DNA of 64,000 bases from Trichobilharzia szidati (Eukaryota; Platyhelminthes; Trematoda; Strigeidida; Schistosomatidae), in the NCBI GenBank assembly GCA_944472155.2, contig OX235279.1, forward strand, positions 63,895,564-63,959,563, in the 5' to 3' direction. Below the pieces are notes generated by a model. It ran no database searches. It saw nothing but the letters and a program-made list of their open reading frames with translations, and was not told where the DNA came from. Position 1 is the stretch's first letter; every line of letters starts with the position of its first letter. Of this stretch, positions 44,561 through 56,253 are shown one piece after another. Position numbers and translations under genes: made by a program.

Positions 44561-45540
44561 ATTGGGAAGCTAATCCACTTACAGCTGTGGTTCTACTCTA
44601 GTGCATCTAACCCACGGTTTAACCTTTCCAATTTCTGTTATTCCAGCACAAACGTTTCCCCAGGCTACACTTTTTTGAATTTGTTTACTAGATATTTCAT
44701 TGTGTATTTACAGGAAATACAATCAATGATTTCTGTTTTCTTTATGTCATTTCCATCATATATTTAGAGGCTTTTTTGTTTGGCAGTGTATTCTATTCAG
44801 CAACCAATTGCACAAATGCAGATTTGCAACACTACTTAATACACATCCCATGGTGAAAAAACCACATATATCATCGGCTGTGACCTTGGAATACAGAGAA
44901 CTGAGATAAAAGTTTTCGATGCAAGGCAATTTCAAATCAAATTAAATTAACAAAGAAACTATGTAATTGGCACAATCATCGTGTTTTCAGTCTCCGTTGT
45001 CTGGAACAAACTGCACATCCTAAATCCGTAGCTGTCGAGTCACCTGACAACCCCAGTAGGTCGAATAAAGCAGCTCAATATTCAGAAAGAAGACAATGCA
45101 ATAAGTTCGACAGGGTGCTTAAACTAAACTCTAATCCTAAACACCATAATTTTGAAAATACGTCTAACCATAAAATTCTAGATACTAGCAGTTTGAACGG
45201 ACATGATGGTTTGATGTTAGCTGATGCATAGGAAATCCTGATTAATAAATAAAAATGGATATGTATCACTAATTAATAATACTTGGTCAAATTCCTGACT
45301 GTCTATATCTTCCTATGGAGACGTTAAGAAATGTTTTACGACTGTTTACACACACACGCATGCACACTCTGTTTAAAGTATTTAACAAAGGTAGACCAAT
45401 ATTTGTAAGTCCGAGGTCAAATTTTGATCACAGATCATACAATTTTGTTTCTTATACTTGTTAATACTTGTGTTTATGAATCATGATTGGACAAAGTTTT
45501 TAAAAAGATGTGCCTTTTATGTATAAAAACCTCTGTTATG
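44561..45540. other. AT-rich stretch with a short CA run
   Basis: A CACACACACGCATGCACAC run sits near 45350. The minus frame 45075-45269 has no motif. No gene seen. Confidence 0.45.
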
Positions 45541-45552
45541 TTAATTTTGATT

Positions 45553-45606
45553 AATTTCCCTGAAGAAGTTCGGACCAGATTGCCGAACGAAACGTTGGAA
45601 TTACTT
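45553..45606 (+). ncRNA. near-canonical hammerhead ribozyme motif, isolated
   Basis: Stem I 5' strand UUUCC (45555-45559), core CUGAAGA (45560-45566), one extra A (45567), stem II GUUCGG (45568-45573) paired with CCGAAC (45583-45588) around a 9-base loop, GAAA (45589-45592), a minimal stem III in the form ACGU, cleavage expected after UU at 45596, and stem I 3' strand GGAA (45597-45600) pairing with UUCC. All conserved core bases (CUGANGA, GAAA, NUH) are present. The CTGAAGAAG...CGAAACGTT pattern is common at PLE termini, where hammerheads are known. The extra A between core and stem II departs from the textbook form. No PLE coding remnant lies nearby. Confidence 0.6.
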
Positions 45607-46904
45607 ATTTCAATATCGCTGAGATTTTACAAATATAATTTTTTACAAATGTCTACTTCTCACTCGGCGCCCAAATATTTTAGAACTATTCGGTCAAATC
45701 TTGACGACAGTTCATTTGAAGCAATTTCAAATCCTTCAGTTTTCAATCTCTTGTGTACATAAAACTTGAGCCCGTAAGAAAGAAATCACTGAACAGGGCT
45801 AATCCATGTCTTAAAATGCAACACGCTTACTTTCTTCAATTGTCACTCATATTTCGAAAATAAAAAAAATAATTTTTTCAGTGTCAACAAATGTCACTTT
45901 AAGGATGTTTGTCAATACCTTTTAATATGAGGAAGTTTGTATACACATCTATACCAATCGAACTGTATGAAATAATATTAAAACTTTACAAATTTTAATA
46001 TTCACAGTATTGACAGAGGAAATAGGGATTTTTTCACACTGGAGGGTTTAATGCAACTAAGTAACAAAACGTTTTTTCGTCTAGATTTTAAGAGACTCAC
46101 CGATGGAACGTTGAAAACACTAATAGTAATAATTCGTTATCATTGGGAAAGTACCAGATGACACCTGCTTACTATTTTTTTCACACCACTCTAAAGGATA
46201 AAGTTCGGTGAGTTTATGAATTTCCTTATTCAGTAAGTTGATCAACATCCTTTTATTCATTAACCTGCGAAAAATACAAATTATGCTTGTGAATGATTAG
46301 CTATCATTTATCGAATTTTTTTGAAACTAAAAGTTGTCACCGTAATTCCAATTGCGAGTGTTACTTTGCTTACCATTTCGAGCAGTGAAAGACGTGGGAT
46401 TTATTTTAGTGTAACTTTAATGAAATAAAGTTCTCAGTCAATCTGTGCGAAAGCCATTAAATACATAACAAATTTTTTAAAAAGTTAAGACTACGCCTTC
46501 ACAATGTACCACTTATGTTACTGTTAACAACAGTTGAATTACTGCTAAACTTCTGACAAAGGTATGTTTACTACAACTGAATTGTTCGTAAAAAAATATG
46601 CAACAAGACACAACGCATGATTAATGATCTTTGAAGATATTTCCTCATTTAGTTTCAATTAAATACTTCTTTATTTTAAAACAAAAACAAAGTCAGTCGA
46701 TTGTACTACAACCTGTTTACCATCAACGGAAGAACATTACAGTTCGTGTTGTGAATTTCAGCTTGAAGTAAATAAGCTAACCATAGGAGAACTGTTTCAT
46801 ATTTTGTTTTGAAACGTTATTGTGTTTCATTTTGAACAAATTGGTTAAGTAAATCGATTAATTTAACTGCTTTTCCATAATTGGTTTTGTAGGGATTTCG
46901 TTTG
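45607..46904. other. AT-rich stretch, possible PLE flank at its start
   Basis: CTCGGCGCCCAAATATTT near 45664 resembles a word downstream of the lineage B motif at 31.84 kb, so the first hundred bases may be PLE terminal sequence. The rest shows nothing recognisable. Confidence 0.4.
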
Positions 46905-47200
46905 ACTGGATGTAGGATTTCATCATGAGCTGATATCAGTTAGAGAACCACTAAAACACCTGGGAGTACTGAACAGCTGTTTCGTCCTAGTTTGGAACCC
47001 TTCAGCAGGATCGAGACCCAGTGGCTCAATCGTTTACAAGCTCGCCTTGTAACCAGAATGTCCTGGATTCGAATCCCGGTGGGTGTGTACTGATGAAGAG
47101 TTCCTAATTAGGACGAAATAACTGTCCAGTTCTCTCAGGTTTTCCAGTGGTTCTCTAATTGATGTCAGCTCTTGATGAAATCCTCCATCTAATTTGACTA
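46905..47200. mobile_element. hammerhead-SINE, head-to-head inverted pair
   Basis: The left part (about 46905-47010, minus orientation) is the SINE 3' half from the ribozyme region outward: TTTCATCATGAGCTGATATC, AGAGAACCACTAAAACACCT, then AGCTGTTTCGTCCTAG. Directly joined at about 47010 is a complete copy in plus orientation: tRNA-like head CAGTGGCTCAATCGTTTAC, box B GATTCGAATCCCGG, ribozyme motif starting GTACTGATGAAGAG at 47087, and body to about 47195. The two 3' ends therefore point outward with no spacer, the topology of the PLE pairs in this window. Both ribozyme motifs are worn (GAAAT in the plus copy, GCUGAAGG core in the minus copy). I found no convincing target duplication. Confidence 0.75.
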
Positions 47201-50200
47201 CTCACAATATGAATCAAAACCAATACATAGACATTAGGACTAACAAAAATAAGAAACCACTTACTTTAAATAAAAAGATATTTTTCTAACTCATTTATGT
47301 ACAAGTACACAGGGCTAGTAGTCATTTGAAGCAAAGATTTGATCAACTACTGTTCTGCTAAGATATTTGATAAAATTTCCATTAAATGTGATCTCTTATC
47401 GAGTCTTGCAGTTTCACATGATAATCTGTACACGAGAAATTAACACAGAATGGATGATGCATAACTTTCCATATTTCTGTCTACTCAGAGAAAACATAAA
47501 ATTCAGTAAACTGGCTATTCATCATTACGATACAAATTATATCAATGTGTATCAAAGTTCTCATTAAATAAGTCACTACGCTGAATGAATGAATGAAAAA
47601 GTTTCAGAGTAGACACAATGAATTTATCACCTGAAGTGAAACTTTTCAAAATCATTAAAACCTGAAGCCTGCAGAAACGTTTTAAAGATAAACAGAAAAA
47701 GCCTGATCCAGTGCAAGAAAAATCATCAATTAATAAAGTTTCAAGTTTCAAGTCAAGTAGATTACTACTGAGAGAAAAAGCTCATATTTAAATACTAAGA
47801 TTATGCGATTTACCAGTGATGTTATCATATTTCACTTGCAATTACATGCACAAATAACTGGACACAGCATTAAAATTTCGAGTGGAGAAATATATGAGAA
47901 CAATTTGAGTAGATGAAACCACGTGACTTGGGTTTGTCTGAAAATGTAACCTACAGAGAAATTTATATCAATACAATGATGTCATAGAAATAAGTGTGTA
48001 AAATTTCGAAATGTGAGTCTGGCAGATTTATCGTGACATAAAATGTAAGAAAATAAACGCAGAATGAAGTTTTGTATGTAATGAAAAAGGTTTCAGTTTT
48101 ATAAGTACTGTTTGAAAAAAGCAAGTTTAGGTAAGAAACAATTTTTCAACTAGTGATATTGCTTCAAATGTGAAGAAATCTGCTTCGTCAAAATTTTTAC
48201 ATATGAAAAATGGAATGGTAAGTTATTGTCTGGCGAAATGTTTTAGAACACTCTGTATCAATGCATGCTTCAGGAAGAATTCTTTTCCATTTGATTTTAC
48301 CTGTAAAATATATTATGCCGTAATAGTTGGTTTCAACGTAGGCATTCTCACTCAGGGTTTATTTGTAGTTTTCATTTGGAATACCAATTGTATATATGTA
48401 TATATATACAATACGGTAGGATATTTTTAGCTGAGAATATATGCATGAATGAAGCGATAAGTCCATTATAAATCTTTCCGCATCATCAGGTTACACTCCA
48501 AAATTAATACCCCACTGACTGATGAAATCATGTGAATTGTATAGATCGAAAATCGTATAGACACCTGAAGACATATCATTCATGCATACCTAATATGTCA
48601 CAGGACAATTTTTGTATTTTTACTAATCAAAGTTTATTAACTGACCGTATATTTTGAAGTATTCACTGATCACCTAAGTCACTTGTTTGTATTTTTGTTT
48701 GCATTGTCTTAAATGAATGTGAAAAATCTACCTTGGTAAAGGAATCTGAGATGGGTAAATCTGTGAATCAACTCCATAAAATCAGATTTAAATTCAAGTT
48801 TTAGGACACATCTCTTGTACACAAATCATTCTAAAAATCCATTAACGTTGAAATTTCTCGTAGAAATGTAATTACTTTAGTATAAACAATCCAACAGCAT
48901 AGACAGCCTCCTTAAATTTAATGGATCAAAACTTCAGAATTGATTTCCAAGGAACCTTGGCGATTTCATCGAGCTTCCTTAGCCTGAGCGAATTTTTAGT
49001 GTATCATTCAAAGAAGAAATAACACAGCTCACAGTGGATTAAATTCGGTAACATGAATTTCTAATGTGCTGCATCAATCCACGAGGCATATGTATGTTAT
49101 CTTTTTTTCAGAAAAGAAACAGAAATTTTCGGAGAAACAGAAATTTAACGTGGTAACTTCGTAATAAGATTAGAAACAAAAACCGTGGAATAAGGAGGAC
49201 ATCACTGATTCGGTTTCACACTGATCAAAGGGATAACTTTGAAATAATAAGGATTTTAAGAGGTGCATGTTACTATTCTTGAAATACTGAAAGATGAGGC
49301 CTATATTTTCAACGTAATCTCAAAACATTTGCACAATTTTGTGTTACAACGTTAGTTGGAGCTATTTTGTCATGTTTAACTTAATTTGCAGACCTCTCTG
49401 GTGTATAAAACACCAGCGTCTCTTGAAAAGATGATTTAATTATTTCAAAAATTGAGCTTTTTAAATTCATATCATACTGGAGGACGGGTTTTTTGAGATT
49501 TTGGAGAAATATTATCTGCCTTTCTCTAAATTTTTCATTGGATTGTACAAGAAAAAGAGAGTTAAAATTTATGCAGCAGATCAGTATGAAGTTACTTTCA
49601 TACTTTTAGAAATTCGTTTTCGAATTTCAATAATATACAACAGACATTTAATGGATGCTTCTAGAAAACAAAACTTGTATGTGCTATTGAATTCTTTGTA
49701 CGTAAAATTATGCTTGTATGCGGAATAAAAGATCAAGGTCAGTTGTTTACAACTGAACCATTTTTTTATTTCCTCCCAAGAATTATATATGCATATACAT
49801 GTAAGTAATTAAGTAGGCAAGAGACAAGAAACTGATAATTCCCAAGTGTACATTCCTGTCAATCTCTATAGAGTATTCAAAAGACTTGATACTTCGGGTA
49901 CGCAAACACTGAAATCGATGATTCTGTTTGATTTAGCTGCCTGTCGGATTAATAACTGTTTAGAATACTCAGCTAACTAGTCTTACTTGAAGCACTGAGT
50001 TAAATGATTGACTTGAAGATGTCTCACGACCGTTGGACACATTTCTTCCTGACACCTTAAAAATGTAGACACGGGGTTAAATTTCAGTTACAGTTATGAA
50101 TTACAAGTAACCGCTGGCTGTAAAACTTCATCAATTGATCTCTATAATATGTTTATGTAGTCCAGTTTTGCCTTTATTAAGTATTTTATAATGGGCATGT

Positions 50201-53200
50201 ACTAACAATTTCTCAGTACTTTAGTATATTCTTTTCACTAAAACACAAAGTCTAAGCGAAAAAATTTATTTTACTGAGTGTTCAATTCTTGTTTGACTTT
50301 TTACAAGATACATTATCAACCTAGGTAAAGATTTACTGTACAATAGTTTAGATCTCATATTTCCTATCTGAGAATACTCACATTCACGCAGAATTGTATA
50401 CGCATTTTCTTTCTATCTGTGGCTGTAGAGTTTCGTTTTGAAGAAATTTTCATGACTGTCAGTGCATTCGTCAATTAATTTCCACTATTTTTGAAAATGT
50501 AATAACCTTACTTAAAGTCAAAGTACGCGCGCAATAAAAGTATGTGCAAGACAGAATAACTACAGGAGATGATCCATTTAAGATTTCATCATCATGATGA
50601 TTTATTTTGTTTTGACAATCAATTAGTGAAGTAAAACAAATTACCAATCAAGTAGTTTCAAGGAAGAATACATCTATTTTTACATCTCACTTAAACTAAC
50701 GGAAACAAACTAAGATTTTACTGACTAATCACAACAACCATTTAATCTTTTAAAAATGTAAAAAGTTTGGAAATGATATAGTAATTATTCTATGCCATCT
50801 GTCATTCAGACGTATAGTATTCATTCATAAACCCAGGTTAAACTTGTTAAAATCTAATTTATGACGGTTTAAATCAACGGAACCATCAAACGGTGACTGA
50901 AAACTTTTACAGAATTGTGAGTGAAACAAGAACAGCAGATTGAGCAAGGAAACATAACCTGATTTTATTCCAGCTGGTGCATTTCAATTGCAGAAATATG
51001 ATTAGAAGATTGCTTTCAAACATTATTCTCAGAAATCATTTGAAAATCTTTGTAGTGACACATTTTATTATTCATCATTGTAGTATACTTTCACTATGTA
51101 ATTGGACTTTGATTTGTTTATCACTCTAAAGATTGCGTGTTAACAATTGATACATCTGTACACACTCAACTTCTGAATCTTGATTACTGAGATAATACAC
51201 GTTAGTACTCCTTCTCAAGTGCCTTTTGATTTACTTTGTGGATGTCGAGTAATCACAACGTTAGGACACAATAACAAACGCGAAGAAGTACTAGGATATA
51301 CGTGTACGCTAGTTTGGTCAAATAGAGCAACACAACATATTTGCTGTAAACAGAATTATTTGCTATTTGTTTTTTCAGAAAAGCAGTAAATAGAAGAAAA
51401 GACCTTGTTTTGCAATGACTGTGGAGTCGGTAAGTATTTTAATATGTTTCCCAAATTATTTTAATTAACTTGTGTATAAAATGTAACAATGGTATTGCAG
51501 CAGTAACAGTAATTTAATAATAACATGAGCCACTGAAATTTTCTATAGTTTAGATTAGGTAAATAAGTAAAACAGATTTGTATTAGTGAACAGACTAGCT
51601 TCATATTTCTTAGAATTATGATCTATGTCTTGGCATTAATTGAATAAATATCGTTAGTCCTTGACTATTATTTGTTCAGAATGCAAAGTTATTCAATAAA
51701 ATTTAAAACATGGTGGTAGCAATCACATCACATGCTGATAATAAGAAGACGTATTGTTGAGGACGGTTATGTTAAGCTTCCCACTTAATTTTCTAATCTG
51801 CGGTTAGTACGCCTTTTGTTCAGTGGAGAATTCTTTTTCTTTATGCAAGGCGTCCATCGTGAAAATTTTGACCATAATGATGATGTCAATGTCAAATACA
51901 TTGCACAACCAAAATGAAACTGCTGTGTTTCCTGTCCACTGGTGCATCGAAAGTTTCAGTAATATTCAATCATAATACGAAGTATATATATAATTAAAGG
52001 TATCGTAGATTAATACATATTGGATACTGCTGTCATATGACGTATAACTTCGTAAGCATGGTGACGACGTTGAGAGAAGTAGTGAATGGAAGTATCTAGA
52101 TATTATTTTTAAATCATATTAAAACCGGACACACACCAACGAGATTTTTAAACCCATTATGGTTTATACCCACTAAATATTTACATGGTAGATGAAAATT
52201 TTCATTAAAGTGCTCTTAATTTCATATTCGGAGATATTTTTATTGTTATCAAAAATGACTAAACACAGATATATGTAGAATGCTTCTAAGCAGATTTATT
52301 TCAGACGAAAACCCTTATCAACATCATTTGTTTTAAAATAAAAAGAGAGCTGAAGGCATGACTGTACTAAAAATGGTTGAACATATAAACGGGGAAAAAC
52401 AGCATTATGATTGTTACATATATATATATAAATTTATACATGGAGTCAGTTTCATTCACATATATGCTGTCGAAAAAGCCACCAATATCAATAAAAAATA
52501 TCAAGAGGGTTAGAACAAAAATTTTCCATCCTGTTATGCTTATACATAATACCAGAATAACGCATTTTATAATAAATTGAATTATGTTGTAGCACAACTT
52601 CCTCAGAAATCTTTTTAACAATCATTAACAAGTACTGGATATTTTTTCAGCTGTGCAGTATATAAGAAGTCGAAGTAATTTTACACTTCAGCTGTTTTGT
52701 AGTCAACAGTAGTCGCAAACGTACAAAGAATTTTGGATTTCATTTAAGAACATAACATATATATGTTAACAGCAGTCGCTCTTTATTTAATTAATCATGC
52801 AGCGATGGTAATTTCTCTTTGAGTGGATGCAGTGCTAAGTTTTCAAAGGATGACGAATGAAGTTCTCAACAAAAATGAAAACACTGATTCAAAAATTACG
52901 CGATTCGCTGACTGATTTTCACCATACTTTTAGAATATAGTTTTGCCTCTCTCTCCATATACATATATACAAGTACATTTAACCTTTGATTAGGAATTAG
53001 TGCAATGTGAAGACTCATATAACAGTTAGCGACCCATTATAACAACTTTTTTCAATCGTTTATTGAGTAACATTGTCTACTGAATAAACTATAATATTTG
53101 CTAGTACAATATGCATTAAATTTTAGCCCAGTAATTGGAGTTTTGACAAATGCTTTGCTGCCAAACTGTATGCAACACCCTCTAAAAATGCGCACAGTAA

Positions 53201-54184
53201 TAAGGCATCAGTGTGTGTGAAGATCTCACTCTGAGGTCATCTTAAGAGCAAGTAGGTTTCCAATCTTCATAACCACAGAAAAGTCTTTCATAATTTACTA
53301 GATATCAAATACTAAAAATTTGCACATGTAACAAGATCTTTATCATTAAGCTCTTCATAAAAATTTGTTTAAATTCATAAGGCATATAAAATACAAGCTA
53401 TCCTCTTTTTTAACTCGTTTTGTGAAATAAGGGAAATACTAAATATTTTGTCTTTTATCCAGCTAAGCAGTTGGTAAATCGGTAATCGCTACTGATAATC
53501 ACAACCACAGTAAGTAAAAACAGTGAGCTGCATAATTATAACCACGCCAACAGCTGCAGGTCTACAGAATTATCGGATGCGATGCTACCAGTCTCATATG
53601 AAACCTTATAATAATATATTCTGGAACATTCGATTACGTCAGAAATCTGTACTGAAAACATTTGTCAGGACTCTTAGTGGAATGGAATTACAGGACTCTT
53701 AGTACTTAAAGAATGCGCGTATACGATAACGGTACGTCCTAATTTGAAATTTGTACTTATTTCAGGAGGATGGTCAGTTGGCGAATCGACCGTAATTAAA
53801 CTTTGTAATCTGAATGCTTTATTTTTCAAAACCCTGAAGCTGAGAACCAGTGCGTACGTTTTCAGACAAAATAAAGTCGCACAATTATGCATCACATAAA
53901 TAAAATCTCAAAGTATACAATCATACACGAAAGTAAAATTTGAAGGAATTTACTTTGATGTGACTTTTAATCAATCAAATTCTATCGTGTAAGATGCAGT
54001 TTTATTCTGCTTTAAATCAGTAATTTCATTTGTTTACAACAGTAGCTGGTAGTGGAAGATAATCCAGCTTGTTGATTAAACTGATGAGTATTTATTAGTG
54101 TTAACTGTAATATTGTTTGCATTTTCTCTAGGAAATTAACTACCTCACTTTAAATATACTAGGAGAAAAGACATCTGAGTAAAA
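47201..54184. other. long AT-rich stretch, no supported gene or transposon
   Basis: Seven kilobases with only chance frames (for example 48170-48430, 49501-49728 and 51180-51389 plus; 52367-52621 and 53674-53895 minus) and short TA runs near 48395-48413 and 52420-52435. A CTGATGATG...GGAAAG word on the minus strand at 48450-48500 is noted in the findings. Confidence 0.4.
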
Positions 54185-54236
54185 TTCATTTTGATAAAGT
54201 CTCACAGTGTTATACAGTAATATTTACTGATGACGT

Positions 54237-54697
54237 AGATGCCTTGTAGGGTCCTTTAGCCTACAGAGTTTGTCTCCGAGTGAGTTTGTAGGTTTGAATG
54301 TCATCCCAATTCCTGCTTTATTGAGAATCCTACATAGGGCCTCAGACATCACTTCCTTATATGGCTAATCTGCAGATGCCCTATATTCTCTCTCATTTAT
54401 GTTATAATTATTAGTTTCCCCACTATTTTTATTTTGCGTTTGGCCTTTTCTGATCTTCCTTATGAATTTTATAGGATAGTTATTTGATACCAACGCTTCT
54501 TTTAATATGTTTTATCGCATCTTATAGGCTTTTTCTTGTACTACTTAGTGCTACTGCTCGGTTTGTTAGACACTTAAATAAGCTTGCTTTAACAGTTAAC
54601 GGCTGAGATGAATTAAAGTCCAAATATCTATTTGAATGCATTGGCTTTTTATAAACGCTAGTGTGCAGTTTACCATCTTTTATTTGTTGACATCAAA
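54237..54697 (-). pseudogene. PLE lineage C thumb-to-endonuclease linker, minus copy
   Basis: Minus strand from 54697: KPMHSNRYLDFNSSQPLTVK and ASLFKCLTNRAVALSSTRKS (about 54650-54550), then LKEALVSNNYPIKFIRKI (54500-54450), PYKEVMSEALCRILNKAGIG and DKLCRLKDP (54340-54240). HSNRYLDF and NNYPxKFI are hallmark segments between the PLE palm and its endonuclease. A stop precedes PYKE. The frame ends at 54237, where non-coding 3' sequence follows directly, so the whole nuclease domain (about 150 codons in the plus copy) is deleted. Confidence 0.7.
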
Positions 54698-55402
54698 TAT
54701 CTATCCTACTAAATTCATAAGGAAGATCAGAAAAGGCCAAACGCAAAATAAAAATAGTGAGGAAACTAATAATTATAACATAAGTAAGAAAGAATATTAG
54801 GCATCTACAGTTTTGCCATATAAGGAAGGGACGTCTGGGACCCTATGTAGGATTCTCAATAAAGCAGGAATTAGGGTGGTATTCAAACCTACAAACTCAC
54901 TCGGAGACAAGCTCTGTAAGTTAAAGCACCCAGCTGACCCAATTAGACAAAATAATATTATTTACAAAATCCCGTGCAGTGACTGTGACTTAGATCAACT
55001 ACATAGGTCAAACTCGTAGGTCGGGAGTAGTCAGATTATCGGAACATAAGAATTTAGCTAAAGTAAGAATGGTTGACCCCGAGAAGATAGGTAATTTAGA
55101 AAAAAGCTCAGCGTGCATGCATTAACACACAATGACACAATAGGTTGGGAAAGGGTTGAAATTCTAAAAAGTAATCTACGTCGGTGGAGCTAAAGGTTGA
55201 TTACCGAATCCTTGTTCATCGAATCTACACCCAACACGTGCAATAGGAATGACTCACCACTCATACAGCAAATATGGAAAATACTACTACCAATCAAGTC
55301 AAGCGATGAAGTGAAGTATTGGAATTATATAAACGAAGTTAGAAAATTGTGTGAGTACCTTGATATGAGTATAAGCGATAAATTGTGCTCGAAACGTCAT
55401 CA
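54698..55402 (+). pseudogene. PLE lineage C endonuclease region, plus copy
   Basis: The plus strand reads PYKEGTSGTLCRILNKAGIR, VVFKPTNSLGDKLCKLKHP and NNIIYKIPCSDCDL in one frame (54813-54995). A frame change then leads to the worn nuclease core, with LSEHKNLAKVRM-type sequence near 55040-55070, and further to SPLIQQIWKILLPIK and YLDMSISDKLCSKRHQ with a stop at about 55404-55406. CSDC marks the zinc-knuckle-like lead-in to GIY-YIG in PLE endonucleases. The tyrosine of the YIG core falls at the frameshift (about 55000). This is the least damaged lineage C nuclease region in the window, yet has at least three lesions. Confidence 0.7.
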
Positions 55403-55445
55403 GTAAGTATTACTGCATAACATTGTGAGACTTTATCAAAGTAAA
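55365..55445 (+). ncRNA. GAAAC-GUC motif at lineage C 3' end (possible hammerhead remnant)
   Basis: GUGCUCGAAACGUCAUCAGU follows UUGAUAUGAG in this and the related copies at 0.36 (minus), 11.3 (minus) and 11.6 kb. In the consensus of the copies, GAGCA...UGCUC can form stem II, followed by GAAA, a minimal ACGU stem III and a GUC cleavage site; AUCAG could pair with UUGAU upstream. The upstream core reads AUGAUGAU rather than CUGANGA. It overlaps the last codons of the ORF. Activity doubtful. Confidence 0.35.
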
Positions 55446-55470
55446 TTTTATCCATAATGGAATTATAGTC

Positions 55471-56253
55471 TACCAAGGTGCACATTTTCTATTCTTACAT
55501 CAAAAGACATTTGAATAAAATAGATTACCATTTGCTTTTGTTACATAAAAAAATCATTAAAATTTACTCGGACAAATTTTCTAATGGTTTATTCAGATTT
55601 TCTAATTACCACCGAATCACTTCCACACTACAACCCCCTCTGTGAAGGTGAATACGTCAGCTGTTTAAATTAAAATCTAATTGCAAACACTTATCGTTCT
55701 TATCATATTTTTTAGGTTCTTCCATTGAAACTGAATTAATAGGATGATGTCTATAATATTTAATCTATATTTCGATATTTTTGAGCATTTATTCAGTAAT
55801 TTTTCTCTCTAACTAGTTTTGTAATATAAATATGTAACAGAAACATAGAGATATGTCGCCGTATGTTTTTATTTTGACTGTGATGATTACGAAAAACAAA
55901 ATGTTTCCAAATGTTATGTCTACAGAGCATTAGTACATGTCACACAGAGTCAAACGGCAGTCTAATCGAATCTACTCTTAATGAATTTTTCATATAAATC
56001 AAATGGAAAGTAATTTAGCAATTTTTATACATAATGCAGTAAATAAGTTAGTAAACATATAATATGGATTTCTACATGATATATAGTGTGTAATAAACTT
56101 GTTTCAGAAAACAGTACAGTAACAACCATTTTCAATATGCTTTCATTTGTTCGTAACAACCAGTTGAAATGAAACTAATGCCAAACTAGGAAAATAGACA
56201 CATTTTAAACCAAGATCTTTCTACAGTATCCACTAAACGGTTTATGGCGCAAA
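55471..56253. other. AT-rich stretch, nothing recognised
   Basis: No frame of 60 codons and no repeat before the RTE element. Confidence 0.5.

Larger units (their letters stand above)
54185..55470. mobile_element. PLE lineage C, copy C2: two copies joined head-to-head
   Basis: A minus-oriented copy (54697-54185) and a plus-oriented copy (54698-55470) meet near 54697 with 3' ends outward. Bases 54237-54480 and 54702-54935 are inverted repeats (for example TTCATAAGGAAGATCAGAAA at 54715 and its complement at 54460). The outermost 3' ends (54190-54236 and 55395-55445) are also inverted repeats. The minus copy extends further upstream into the reverse transcriptase thumb but has lost the endonuclease: it jumps from the LKDP codons straight to the 3' end at 54236. 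The plus copy keeps the endonuclease region. Confidence 0.75.

Noticed and set aside
45487..45762. 91-codon plus-strand frame
   Set aside because: It covers the hammerhead motif and PLE-like terminal sequence; better explained as non-coding RNA structure.
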